This document shows positions 30,101-35,745 of a DNA stretch of 64,000 bases, one piece after another (position 1 is the stretch's first letter; every line of letters starts with the position of its first letter). The DNA is from Lumbricus terrestris (lineage: Eukaryota > Annelida > Clitellata > Crassiclitellata > Lumbricidae). The notes under the pieces are model-generated. The model was given only the letters and a program-made list of their open reading frames with translations. It made no database searches and was not told where the DNA came from. Made by a program: the position numbers and the translations under genes. The stretch lies in assembly GCA_949752735.1 (NCBI GenBank), contig OX457036.1, positions 83,922,991 to 83,986,990 on the forward strand, read 5' to 3'.

Positions 30101-33100
30101 TTGTGAAAAGCAGAAGGATTAGGAACCAGTTTGATGCTGAGTTCATTCTGCAATCAAGCCTTCTAGTCAAACTGTCCAATACGACGAAAGAATGTGAGGA
30201 GGTCGAGTGATGGAGGTAGAACGATAATGCATGCAGATGTTGAAGACGGTCATGAATGCGATGCCGCTGTCAAGGATTTTAAGAATGACGAGAAACACTT
30301 ACTATAGAGAATTACCTAACGCACTACAATCAGAGAGATGAAAGTCAGTCACCAAAATTACTGTCAAAGTTATTCGGTCCGTAAGGGTGGCAGCAAATGG
30401 AAAAATACCTGAAAATGGTGTAGGCTATTTGTAGGATTTAGCCGCGATTTGTGTTCTGAGCTAAACAAAATGGAATTATCTTCCTCTATTTCAACAATAA
30501 ATGCATGGAAACTATTGAAGTGGCTCAATCAAAAATCGTCAATGTATGCACCACAATTGCTACACTTGAGGAAATTGACGTTACACGCTAGCCACTGAAT
30601 TATGATAATTCTCAATTCATTTGCAAAACATGTGAGTGACAGCCCTGGTTATGTGTTCAAATATAGGCCTAGAACTTAGGGTGTAGCACTCACAAAGCCT
30701 GTGGATCTCATTTAACTATGATCCAAAGAAAATCCAGAAGCGAAAACTTCTGTAACTGTTAGGCCAAACAATTATTAACGCAGTCACAAAACGGCGTAGA
30801 CTCGTAAATTTAAATTAGTAGAATTTGAAATTTTATAATAATAATTATTAGAAACTAGAAAGCATTCAGTGTCAACATTTCATTCATTAAAATTTGTAAG
30901 AATTTCAAATATAGGCCTAGGCTTAGTTGGCTCAGGCCTAATTTGTTTTTTTAACGATATTCATATGACGATTGCATGGTGTGTCGCGAAATTTGGTTGC
31001 AAGTTTAGGTGTGTCGCGCGCGAAAAAAGGTTGAGAACCTCTGACCAAGGCTCTGCTCTGACCTAGGCTAATGATAAGCATGCGCAGATACGTTGGTTTA
31101 GGCTACCTTCTGATAAACATCGGATTTAACTCACTTTAATGCCGCAGTAGCATTGCAAAAATTGATACCATAAAAATTGATATAAATCTTTTAACTTAGA
31201 TCTAATGGATGTTGCATTACAGCAGCGAGTAATACAAATGGTGGCACAACTGGCGAGAAGACGGCTACGATAATTGGAGCGGTCGTTGGATCAGTCTGCG
31301 GTGTATTGGTCATTCTGGTTATCATCATAGCAGTAGTTTGCTATCGGTGAGTCAACATTTTCATCAAAAATATATATAGATATCTCAAATATAATAGCTA
31401 TCTCTTAGCTACTTTTTCTTTTGTACTTTTATCCATGCGATTGGCAAAATTTTTCCTCAGTGTTAGGTTAGGCTACTGATTTAGCCATGTGCTAAAGACA
31501 AGACCTTTAACATACTATAGTCGCCAGATGTTTGGATTCAAATGTTCATTGGTGCCCCTATTTGAATGCATCAAAAAGCAGTTTAAGTGGGAAAGTATTG
31601 AACTTTCATTAAATGTAGCCTATATGTGTTGTTTCTTCAATCCAAGTTTTATATTAGCAAGAATTATTTTTCATAAATTCGGTTTCCATTTGAACAACAA
31701 TATTTTAATCGATCAAATTTCTAATGAAGCAAGAATTATTTCCAACAATCCAACTTCTATTTGAGCAGCACCTCGAATTTGTCTGTCTCATTTGCTTAAT
31801 TACTTTGCTCTCTGGATTCAGGATTAGGTCTTGTCTATGTGTGAAAAACGGTGCATCCAAGATTACGAAGTATATGCCATCCCTTTTTTAATTATAGGTC
31901 TACCATAGCTATCAATAAAATTTACATTAGCACATGTGAAATGTTTTGTTTTATTTTCAGACGAAAACGGTGCAAAACACCTCCGACAGGTTTGAAATCT
32001 CTGCACTAATAGCCTACATTGAACACGTCATTAAGACCTAAAATTCTGCAGTGATTCAGCGTATAGGCCTACATCCTATTCATGAGTTCTGGTAATTTAA
32101 ATTAGATAGGCCATTCTTTTGTGCGCGTGGAATGTGCAGGTGGAGCAGAAACTTCGACACAAATTTCTGCCTTGACTGGGATTAGGGCTGCCAACCGTCC
32201 CGGATTCGCCGGGACAGTCCCGGAATCGACCCTGTGCGTCCCGTGTCCCGGATTGATCTCAAATTGTCCCGGAATTTGGTCCAGAGATCCACTTAGCACA
32301 ATTATTGTTCCTATTAATTTTTGCTTACTAAACTCAGCCATTTGTAGGCCTACTATGATTTTTACGTTCTGCTCTCCATCAGGCCTATACATTAGCCTGC
32401 ACTGTTGGCTGAACATCGGGGTTAAAGTTTTTCAAAACTTTACAAATCACCGACACTCGGTTTTCGGTTTACCATATTGTGTCCAGTTTTAATGCTTTTT
32501 TGCGAGAGAGCGTTCAGCATTATGAACGATCTGTTGTCTAACAATCGCAATTATCTGAGCATCGAGAGTTTACCAACCTTATTAAAGCACAACTGTTAGC
32601 ATGTTAGCATGACATGTGCTGATTTCTGCGACTTTGTGCCCAGTGTTCTGGAATTGCTTAACGCACATAAGTAGACCCTAAAACATACTAAGTATAGGCC
32701 CTAAGTTTAATATACATTCTGCTCTCCGGTTGCAGACCTATGAGCCTACGATACCTACGAACTTCCCTCAATTTTGGCTCATAATTCTTACTCTGATGAG
32801 CCTATAGGTGACTGCATGGAGTTTGAAACGCTTCTTCTCGAGGTTGATTCTTGTCTGAAATATTATTTAGTCTATGAAATTAAGTCTTTTGATGATTTTG
32901 TCTGAAATTATTAAGGACTTTTTTAGTAGATTGTAGATTCTATACTGGGATGACACAACATTTGTTACATTATGCGTTTCTGTGGATTGTGTAAATTTGT
33001 AATGGCACATCGAGTGGCTGAAAGCGTCCCGGAATGGCAAAATCAAAAGTTGGCAGCCCTAACTGGGATGCAGGCATATAGACTTTTTAAAATACATTTT

Positions 33101-33643
33101 AAGACCCCAAATAAAGCGCTATATGAACTAAATACGATGTCTTCAGATAGAGTGTTTATTGGATTAGCCCATAGTGAATCCGATTCAGCTGACTAAATAT
33201 TCTGTACTAGTCTTTAGCAGAGTAGATTTGGTTTGCAATTATACCTTGAATGCCTAAAGCGGAAACAGAGAAATGGAATAAATTTCCTTTCACTTCTTTT
33301 GCAGTAGGGCTCTCGTTTTACTTGCTGTTTTGAGCCAAAACCTTTCAGGACTTCACGAATTTCCTTGTTTGTTGAACGATTGCTTTTTTCTGAATTTAGG
33401 CCTTGGCCTAATTAAAATCCAATGCTTAGTTGCTATTGAAAGCCACCCCTTCATCAATGCTGAATTTTATTATGAAATGACATTGTAGAAGCTTCTCCCA
33501 CACAACCGAATGTGAAAGGAACCGAACCTGAACTACAATATTCCTCACTTGTCCAGAGGAGCGATCAGCCGAATACTGACTACGACAAATTAGACGTCAA
33601 CGCGTACGAGGTTGTGGACAGCCAAGAGCAACGAGAATCTTAA
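3082..33643 (+). CDS. Gene A: WSC/EGF single-pass receptor with tyrosine-motif tail (12 exons)
   Basis: Inferred spliced gene: exons 3082-3163, 7441-7592, 8817-8958, 10127-10261, 11271-11452, 17849-17981, 19681-19821, 23367-23498, 29403-29531, 31223-31346, 31961-31989, 33489-33643. They total 1536 bp (511 codons plus stop) with every junction phase-consistent. Approximate domains: signal peptide 1-27; WSC1 32-125; laminin/MEGF-type EGF 126-170; WSC2 175-275; EGF 276-322; EGF 323-366; calcium-binding-type EGF 367-409; transmembrane helix 426-449; basic stop-transfer 451-454; tail to 511 with Tyr478, Tyr492 and Tyr500 in YxxL/V motifs. WSC domains are cysteine-rich and in fungi and kremen are linked to carbohydrate binding or membrane sensing. 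The likely role is a surface receptor or adhesion molecule. Not recognised as a named gene. Exons 1 and 11 are the least certain. Confidence 0.85.
3395..3660 (+). repeat. Purine-rich (AAG)n/(AGG)n microsatellite
   Basis: About 265 bp of almost uninterrupted A/G, mostly AAG and AGG triplets with a few GATAAG units. The Lys/Arg/Gly-rich frame through it is a translation artefact. Confidence 0.95.
3740..3960 (-). repeat. tRNA-derived SINE-like relic
   Basis: Read on the minus strand, CTAGTCTAGTGGATTGGAG followed by GTGTTCAAATCCCC resembles pol III A and B boxes of a tRNA head. The body on the far side of the B box continues to about 3740. Confidence 0.45.
4035..4400 (+). pseudogene. LINE ORF2 C-terminal zinc-knuckle fragment
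   Basis: Open sequence LNTQLKRWGRHDTGNCDTCG, then ETVRHFLLECPSM, matches the CxxC...HxxxxC ending found after the RT/RNase H region of several LINE clades and related retroelements. Only this tail remains. Confidence 0.65.
4495..4885 (+). repeat. TG/TA-rich low-complexity tract
   Basis: Interspersed TATG, TGTA and TGTG units with a TATATA run. Both strands give spurious open frames rich in Cys, Tyr and Val or His and Thr. Confidence 0.9.
5163..5222. repeat. Perfect-centred DNA hairpin
   Basis: TGGATGGGAGAC at the left pairs with GTCTCCCATCCA at the right, and GTCAAT plus CGTACGA pair across the centre near 5193. It could form a cruciform or foldback of about 60 bp. It may be the end of a small foldback element. 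Confidence 0.7.
5470..5735 (+). repeat. Three tandem units of about 100 bp
   Basis: Units share CACACGGTAAAACGTGAGT, CGAGTGG and CGACT-containing segments (for example near 5533, 5618 and 5705), with drift between them. Only three diverged copies, with no spacer structure. Confidence 0.65.
5770..6050 (+). repeat. tRNA-derived SINE-like element
   Basis: TTAAGCTCGGTCTAGTGGTC resembles an A box. GAGGGGTTCGAACCCTC at about 5815-5831 forms a perfect 5-bp T-arm with the canonical B-box loop. The body runs on to an AATAAA-containing end near 6030. It lacks a full tRNA cloverleaf, so it is not called a tRNA gene. Confidence 0.5.
6620..6715 (-). repeat. tRNA-like (B-box) remnant
   Basis: On the minus strand the run AAGTTCGAATCC is a canonical B box and GCGCGGTGGTCACGG lies upstream as a possible A box. 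Likely the head of a decayed SINE. Confidence 0.35.
6770..6915 (+). repeat. Direct repeat, two units of about 70 bp
   Basis: Two adjacent units both run TGATCCTA.GGTA through GGACTACTCT.ACGGACAACCC to AACGCA, with about 12 differences. Confidence 0.75.
6900..7000 (+). repeat. LINE/SINE 3' end with (GATTAC)n tail
   Basis: GCGCT...AAGCTGGTGCCCC..GGCTTTC..GTGGCGCT ends in GATTACGATTACGATTACA. The same 3' end occurs at 51888-51985 (+) and, reversed, at 11550-11640 and 63912-64000. Confidence 0.65.
7441..7592 (+). CDS. Gene A exon 2: first half of WSC domain 1
   Basis: Acceptor TTTGTTCAG|G and donor CAG|GTATGC; phase 1 in, phase 0 out. It encodes DQYVGCFYETSS and then SSMTIELCIEHC, the classic WSC opening (YxGCFxD...MTxExCxxxC). 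Gene B exon 2 matches at 41 of 51 residues without indels. Confidence 0.88.
8397..8737. mobile_element. Short hAT-type element (341 bp) in intron 2
   Basis: Ends CATAGGCGTACG / CGTACGCCTATG are inverted repeats. A perfect 8-bp target duplication ATTATATT sits at 8389-8396 and 8738-8745. Internally it is repetitive (TTTTTCGGGC-like units) and has no transposase. The gene B intron lacks it. Confidence 0.88.
8817..8958 (+). CDS. Gene A exon 3: second half of WSC domain 1
   Basis: Acceptor TTACTTAG|AATGG, donor ACGG|GTTAAG; phase 0 in, phase 1 out. It encodes CQCGDDYG, then CSGNPSEYCGG and a final VLYT, which is the CxCG...CSGN...CGG...Y half of a WSC domain. It matches gene B exon 3 at 39 of 47 residues. 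The surrounding intron sequence is also conserved between the copies. Confidence 0.88.
9120..9995 (+). pseudogene. L2/CR1-type LINE reverse transcriptase relic in intron 3
   Basis: The clearest part, 9448-9768, reads KGYSTETLLLRFLPDVYET, LVARFDVSAAF and ERLHISFDLSSTLLFRLKS, i.e. RT motif A with its Asp (FDVSAAF). A later frame (9657-9998) reads RVLGVTLDQKFTF. Frames shift several times and the catalytic YADD region is missing, so it is dead. Confidence 0.8.
10127..10261 (+). CDS. Gene A exon 4: laminin/MEGF-type EGF
   Basis: A phase 1-1 exon after acceptor TTCATAG. It encodes VCPIGNYSTLCDRVCHC and then CDRETGLCANGCDGNYTGSNC, the spacing of EGF repeats in MEGF/SREC-type scavenger receptors. 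The donor GTAGGCCTA contains the abundant genomic palindrome. Gene B exon 4 matches at 40 of 45 residues. Confidence 0.85.
10262..11270 (+). other. Gene A intron 4
   Basis: A 1-kb intron that contains one short hAT-type element (10538-10683). The rest shows no gene. The corresponding gene B intron is at least 7 kb. Confidence 0.6.
10538..10683. mobile_element. 146-bp hAT-type MITE
   Basis: Inverted ends CATAGGCGCAA / TTGCGCCTATG. Flanks GTCCTAGG and GTTCTAGG match at 7 of 8 positions as a target duplication. Confidence 0.75.
11271..11452 (+). CDS. Gene A exon 5: first half of WSC domain 2
   Basis: Acceptor TTTGAAG|CA and donor CTCAG|GTAATT; phase 1 in, phase 0 out, as in exon 2. It encodes SKYIGCFQDDSGRPL and then VTIDVCIGWCSDVFSTFAGAQ, including the FAGAQ that precedes the CYCG half in most WSC domains. 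It is longer than exon 2 by an insert between the two conserved blocks. Confidence 0.82.
11505..11553 (+). repeat. (TAATG)n pentamer array
   Basis: About nine imperfect AATGT units. It lies next to the 3' end of the minus-strand LINE at 11560-12010 and may be its tail. Confidence 0.85.
11560..12010 (-). pseudogene. LINE C-terminal tail and 3' UTR
   Basis: Minus-strand frame reads RSFVCAAPALWNGLP, then LSFAAFHSRLKTELFKL, the usual closing segment of L2/CR1-like LINE proteins. Its 3' region (11560-11640) matches the (GATTAC)n-tailed 3' ends at 6900 and 63912. Confidence 0.7.
12020..12103 (+). repeat. (ATG)n microsatellite
   Basis: About 27 uninterrupted GAT triplets. On the minus strand they translate as a His tract. 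Confidence 0.95.
12106..12350 (-). repeat. tRNA-derived SINE relic
   Basis: Minus strand: TTAGCTACACCGGTAAGCG resembles an A box and, about 40 bp on, GCGGTTCAAGCCCC is a B box. The body continues to about 12106. Confidence 0.5.
12690..13350 (+). pseudogene. L2-type LINE C-terminal relic
   Basis: Stop-ridden frames read ITRLDYC-like and GCLERVLRTTARLISR-like segments, and the end GCGCTATAAAA..TGAATGAA (near 13330) matches the 3' ends at 54575 and 56660. It sits in intron 5. Confidence 0.6.
14263..15860. mobile_element. Nested element with inverted ends of about 45 bp
   Basis: GCCGGTGTGGCATGAAAT at the left is matched by the reverse complement ATTTCATGCCACACCGGC at the right, with the similarity continuing inward through TGTCCGGCATGAAAT. 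It contains a minus-strand LINE tail. No transposase is seen. Confidence 0.75.
14822..15080 (-). pseudogene. L2-like LINE C-terminal tail
   Basis: Minus-strand reading TFSVVGYAIWNGLPAALRSL matches the closing block seen at 54400-54470. It is followed by 3' UTR GGCGCAATATAAATTT and a (TGAT)n/(AAT)n tail at 14800-14830. Confidence 0.7.
15982..17140. mobile_element. hAT-type nonautonomous element (1159 bp)
   Basis: Ends CAGGCCCGGCCCTAGG / CCTAAGGCCGGGCCTG, with perfect 8-bp target duplication CTGCGTTG (15974-15981, 17141-17148). Same terminal family as 21822-22793. The interior has no recognisable transposase. Confidence 0.88.
17849..17981 (+). CDS. Gene A exon 6: second half of WSC domain 2
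   Basis: Acceptor TGCTTTCAG|TAT and donor TCTG|GTCAGT; phase 0 in, phase 1 out. It encodes YGAECYCGESYNKFG, then CSSECQANRAENCGG and a final SVYS, a textbook WSC C-terminal half. Intron 5 before it is 6.4 kb and full of mobile elements. Confidence 0.88.
18150..18354. mobile_element. One-ended fragment of a CATAGG-type hAT element
   Basis: Right end CTCCGCCCAGCCTATG is typical of this group. Internal units GGTCATCAACTTTTTTGGCG repeat twice. No matching left end or target duplication was found, so it is truncated. Confidence 0.55.
19177..19515. mobile_element. Short hAT-type element (339 bp) in intron 6
   Basis: Ends CATGGGTGGAGACTT / AAATCTCCACCCATG with perfect 8-bp target duplication GATAGAGC (19169-19176, 19516-19523). 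Contains a G15 homopolymer. Confidence 0.88.
19681..19821 (+). CDS. Gene A exon 7: second laminin/MEGF-type EGF
   Basis: A phase 1-1 exon after acceptor CTGTGTACAG; donor AGAG|GTTAGG. It encodes VCPAGNFGNGCSRKCNC and then CKPGWTGTSCNF, matching the CPxGxFGxxCxxxCxC...CxxGWxGxxC pattern of MEGF-type EGF repeats. With exons 5-6 it repeats the WSC+EGF unit of exons 2-4. Confidence 0.87.
19877..20343. mobile_element. 467-bp foldback MITE in intron 7
   Basis: CACCGTGGTTCA at the left and TGAACCACGGTG at the right begin two arms of about 210 bp that are imperfect reverse complements throughout (for example GATATGAATCTTTCAA and its complement in the centre). No coding content. Confidence 0.8.
20408..20488. 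repeat. Imperfect 80-bp hairpin
   Basis: TGCATGGTTTTGTTTAAAAGC pairs with GCTTTTATCCAAAACAATACATA, and ATGACTGAAA with TTTCAGTCAT at the centre. Confidence 0.7.
21822..22793. mobile_element. hAT-type nonautonomous element (972 bp) in intron 7
   Basis: Ends CAGGGCCGGCCTTAG / CTAAGGCCGGGCCTG with perfect 8-bp target duplication CATGGTCG (21814-21821, 22794-22801). It contains several GGCGCCC..AGGCAAAG units near the left end and no transposase. Confidence 0.88.
23367..23498 (+). CDS. Gene A exon 8: EGF-like domain
   Basis: A phase 1-1 exon with acceptor TTCCTGTAG and donor ACAG|GTGAGT. It encodes DCAVANGDCSTYETCLS and then CRCSAGFQKGRLWQNCT, six cysteines in EGF order. The 2.8-kb foldback element begins about 25 bp after the exon. 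Confidence 0.82.
23524..26354. mobile_element. 2.8-kb foldback element in intron 8
   Basis: TAGTCGGGTCAATCTACGA at 23524 is mirrored by TCGTAGATTGACCCGACTA ending at 26354. The arms are about 0.95 kb each (to about 24500 and from about 25440). Each arm holds two tandem units of about 360 bp with GTTACAAGAAAT.GGA and AAAAGATGGCCGCCAATTGG. The 0.9-kb centre is GC-richer and CAC/ACC-rich, with a smaller inverted repeat of its own (ACCACCTGGAGA near 24978 and its complement near 25155). It lies 25 bp after exon 8. Confidence 0.85.
24500..25440. other. Unassigned spacer of the foldback element
   Basis: Contains overlapping open frames of 67-158 codons on both strands with His- and Pro-rich low complexity. 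One minus-strand frame (25069-25272) reads GDMKDLVQKISSELKRYSI, which looks protein-like, but no family is recognised. It may be captured host sequence. Confidence 0.35.
26535..26700 (+). repeat. Degenerate GGACAATTACCCC repeats
   Basis: About ten imperfect units of 13-20 bp, including GGACAATTACCCGCCGGACA and CCCCGGACAATTACCCC. Confidence 0.75.
26877..28485. mobile_element. hAT-type nonautonomous element (1609 bp) with nested MITE
   Basis: Ends CAGAGGTTCTCAACC / GGTTGAGAACCTCTG; flanks TGCTACAC (26869-26876) and GGCTACAC (28486-28493) match at 7 of 8. Subterminal CGACACACC repeats are present near both ends. No transposase. A second hAT element lies inside it. Confidence 0.85.
27269..27681. 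mobile_element. 413-bp hAT-type MITE inside the 26877-28485 element
   Basis: Ends CAAGGGCGGATAC / GATCCGCCCCTG with perfect 8-bp target duplication TGCAGTTG (27261-27268, 27682-27689). Related to 55081-55273, which shares GGCATGGCCGGATTGGCCCC. Confidence 0.88.
28805..28875. mobile_element. End fragment of a GGCGCCGCCACTG-type hAT MITE
   Basis: GGGGGGCTTAGCCCCTTAGA, then TAGCGCCGCCACTG, matches the terminal parts of 29591-29870 and 34117-34381. Most of the element is missing. Confidence 0.5.
29076..29339. mobile_element. 264-bp hAT-type MITE
   Basis: Ends AAGGGTGTCCGC / GCGGGCGTCCATGT, with flanks GCGTAATC and GCGTAATT (7 of 8). It lies just upstream of exon 9. Confidence 0.65.
29403..29531 (+). 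CDS. Gene A exon 9: calcium-binding-type EGF
   Basis: A phase 1-1 exon with acceptor GATTTTCAG and donor AAAG|GTGATT. It encodes DIDECTMTPSVCGKGSANC and then NTVGGYRCHC, with the D-I-D-E-C start and N-T-x-G-G-Y motif of calcium-binding EGF domains. Confidence 0.88.
29591..29870. mobile_element. 280-bp hAT-type MITE in intron 9
   Basis: Ends CAGTACCGGTAGCGGCGC / GGCGCCGCCACTG with perfect 8-bp target duplication AGGTAGAG (29583-29590, 29871-29878). Same family as 34117-34381. Confidence 0.88.
30945..31043. mobile_element. Solo end of the CAGAGGTTCTCAACC hAT family
   Basis: The run up to GGTTGAGAACCTCTG at 31043, with CGCGACACACC-like subterminal units and GCATGGTGTGTCGCG, matches the left end of 26877-28485 in reverse orientation. 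Confidence 0.65.
31223..31346 (+). CDS. Gene A exon 10: juxtamembrane stalk and transmembrane helix
   Basis: Acceptor GCATTACAG, phase 1; donor TATCG|GTGAGT, phase 2. A short Ser/Thr/Gly stalk is followed by a helix of about 24 residues (TIIGAVVGSVCG, VLVILVIIIAVVCY) without charges. A basic run RRKR follows across the junction with exon 11, giving a type I orientation. Confidence 0.87.
31347..31960 (+). other. Gene A intron 10
   Basis: A 614-bp AT-rich intron. No repeat or coding signal is seen apart from a 91-codon chance frame. Confidence 0.6.
31961..31989 (+). CDS. Gene A exon 11: short basic linker
   Basis: A 29-bp micro-exon after a strong polypyrimidine acceptor (TTTTATTTTCAG). It encodes RKRCKTPPT and runs into donor ACAG|GTTTGA, which is weak. 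Phase 2 in and phase 1 out join exons 10 and 12 without breaking the frame, which is the main support. Confidence 0.6.
32183..33061. mobile_element. hAT-type element (879 bp) in intron 11
   Basis: Ends TAGGGCTGCCAAC / GTTGGCAGCCCTA with perfect 8-bp target duplication ACTGGGAT (32175-32182, 33062-33069). Subterminal GTCCCGGAAT motifs at both ends. No transposase recognised. Confidence 0.88.
33489..33643 (+). CDS. Gene A exon 12: cytoplasmic tail with three tyrosine motifs
   Basis: Acceptor GACATTGTAG, phase 1, open to TAA at 33641-33643. The 51-residue tail is acidic and polar and carries LQYSSL (33533-33550), TDYDKL (33575-33592) and NAYEVV (33599-33616). The first fits the ITIM consensus (I/V/L/SxYxxI/V/L); the second resembles an ITSM (TxYxxV/I) with Leu at the last position. 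Read together, YSSL and YDKL are 10 residues apart, within ITAM-like spacing. Phosphorylation and binding are inferred only. Confidence 0.85.
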
Positions 33644-33756
33644 CATTCAGAATGAACCAAAATAATCGCTAGTGCCACCTGCTGGCAATTAAACGCGATA
33701 CAGTTGATTAGATTAATTCATCTTCTGCGTTATCTGCCGCACTGAGCACGTGAACA

Positions 33757-33790
33757 CTGAACAGCGAAACTTTCATGCAGCACTGTCCAG
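33757..33790 (-). repeat. Inverted piece of the duplicon-flank LINE tail
   Basis: The reverse complement of GAACAGCGAAACTTTCATGC is the segment seen at about 803-826 and 42972-42992 that reads LHESFAV. It shows a third copy of this LINE tail in the window. Confidence 0.55.
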
Positions 33791-34116
33791 GATTTAGGTC
33801 TTTCGGTTGTAGGATGATATCCCCTGGACAGTAGACTCCTGACAAAATGCCCTATTTTGCATGCGACATATTCCACTGGATATTCACCCTCTGTGCAGTT
33901 AGATGTTTTTTGAATTTAATTAGGAAAGCTTATTGTTGTCCTGTTTTTGTTCGCTGTGTCAACTTGTTTACTGCCGTCACGGTAAAGAACTGCTACTGTC
34001 ATTAAGACTTAAACTTAAGACTTGTTAGTGTCATACAGTTATTAATTTCTAACAACGCTAGGACTTGTTAGTGTCATTTAGGTCTACATTTAAGACTTGT
34101 TAATGCCGTTTACGAA

Positions 34117-34381
34117 CAGTAGTGGCGCCAGAGGGGGGTTAGGGGCTAAGCCCTCTAAAAAGGGCCATCCGGTTATCTGCATGTAAAAATGAAATATTTC
34201 CATGATGAGCTCCCATAAAAAGGTCAGAAATTTCGGCGAATGAAAAAAATGGGAAATTTCCATGAGATTTGGGCCAAACGACTAAAAATGGTCGTTTGAA
34301 ATTTTGGCAAATGAAAATGGAAAATTTCCTCCGCGAGGGTTTTCAGCCTCCCAAAAAAATTAAATCCTGGCGCCGCCACTG
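34117..34381. mobile_element. 265-bp hAT-type MITE
   Basis: Ends CAGTAGTGGCGCCAG / CTGGCGCCGCCACTG. Flanks TTTACGAA (34109-34116) and TTTACGAC (34382-34389) match at 7 of 8. Confidence 0.85.
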
Positions 34382-35159
34382 TTTACGACTTAAGTTACGG
34401 TACAGCATTGCTAGCATCGTTCACATTTAAAATTGTATTTACAATGAACGCAGCCATGATGAGCTTTGGGCGACCAGTGTAATAAGCTACCGTAATCTTA
34501 TAGATGTTTTAAATGTAAGCTTATAGTTTTAATGTCTAACTTACTAAACACACGTTAACATATTTTTATAGATGTTGGGGCTGTATATATACGCTTGCTT
34601 GCGACTGCGCCCTTGTGGAGCAAAGGCCAAGACTTCATTTGATTAGTTATTCAGCTCAAATGTGCATTTGTTTTAATGACCGAGATCACATAATGTAACC
34701 ATGGACTCAATAGAGTAGGCCTATGTATCGGGTTTCAGAATGCTATCTGGATAATGCCGCACTCTATTTGAGAAAAAAAGGCGAGTCTCTAAATTTATTC
34801 TAAACATACTGTGGTCTGATCTACAAGTCAAGTTTTTGCCTGAAAAGAATGTCATCTCTTTGCAGACGAAGACTCAGGCAGCATCTTCTATACTCTATAG
34901 AGTGTTCAGCTTTCCTATGGTGAAAAAATAATTTCAAATAATCACCTCGCATACCCTCTGGATTTGTGACATTTGGTGTTCTGAACTACTCAGTGAAATA
35001 TTTTGGCTTTGGGATCATGTTAAGTGACCTCTCAAAGCGAGTGAAGTTTTCAAAAAGTGCGATTTTTCTTAACAATTAAAAAAACCACGAATTTAATGCA
35101 TTGTATCATTTACTGCCACACAATAGACTACAGACTACAGTAAGCAAACAAGACATTGT

Positions 35160-35500
35160 ATTGTATCATGTCTATACATTTATACAGCGCCTCTAACAGT
35201 GCACGCCAATCAGAGGCGCTCCCAGTGCATTAGACCAAGAGAGTAAAAAGTGGTTTTAAGACAATGAATAGAGACACTTGGGCCACCAGTTTATAAGGAG
35301 AAATGCGTTGAAGGATGAAACTGGTTCTACAGTGCAGGCCATTGAGAACAAAGGCCCGAGCTTTAACAATGGTGGTCCTACAGCTCGCGGGACGAGGAGA
35401 TCGTGCCAGTCAAAGGAGCGGAGCGGGCGAAGAGAAGTGACAAAGGCCAGCAGACGGATGAGGTAACATACGTGCTTGATAGCTCAGCAAGTAAATTTGT
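35160..35500 (-). repeat. Probable LINE 3' region
   Basis: The TTTATACAGCGCCTCT and CAGAGGCGCT context resembles the LINE 3' end at 14840-14890. Read on the minus strand it precedes a decayed, arginine-rich reading. No intact frame. Confidence 0.4.
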
Positions 35501-35745
35501 GCCAGAACTTTGAGTTGAATCCGAGCAATAAGGAAAGCCAATGAAGATGGTCAAACATAAAAGTGTGTTGCAGTAATGTGAAACAATACAAAGTAGTTGC
35601 GTTTATGTTTCCGATATCAAAATAATGGCTAACTGTAACTGAAGAGTCAAAATCTACGGCGTAGCAGTAGGCTATCGGTGGTGTTCAGCCACTTGGAAGA
35701 TTAGCTGATGTTGCAACTCATCATGTGTGAGGGCCAAGTTAAAAT

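Larger units (their letters stand above)
33644..35745 (+). other. Gene A 3' flank
   Basis: Begins with the presumed 3' UTR; an ATTAAA at about 33688 is a weak candidate poly(A) signal. It contains a reversed LINE-tail piece at about 33757-33790, a hAT MITE and a LINE-like 3' region at 35160-35500. No further exon is seen. Confidence 0.45.
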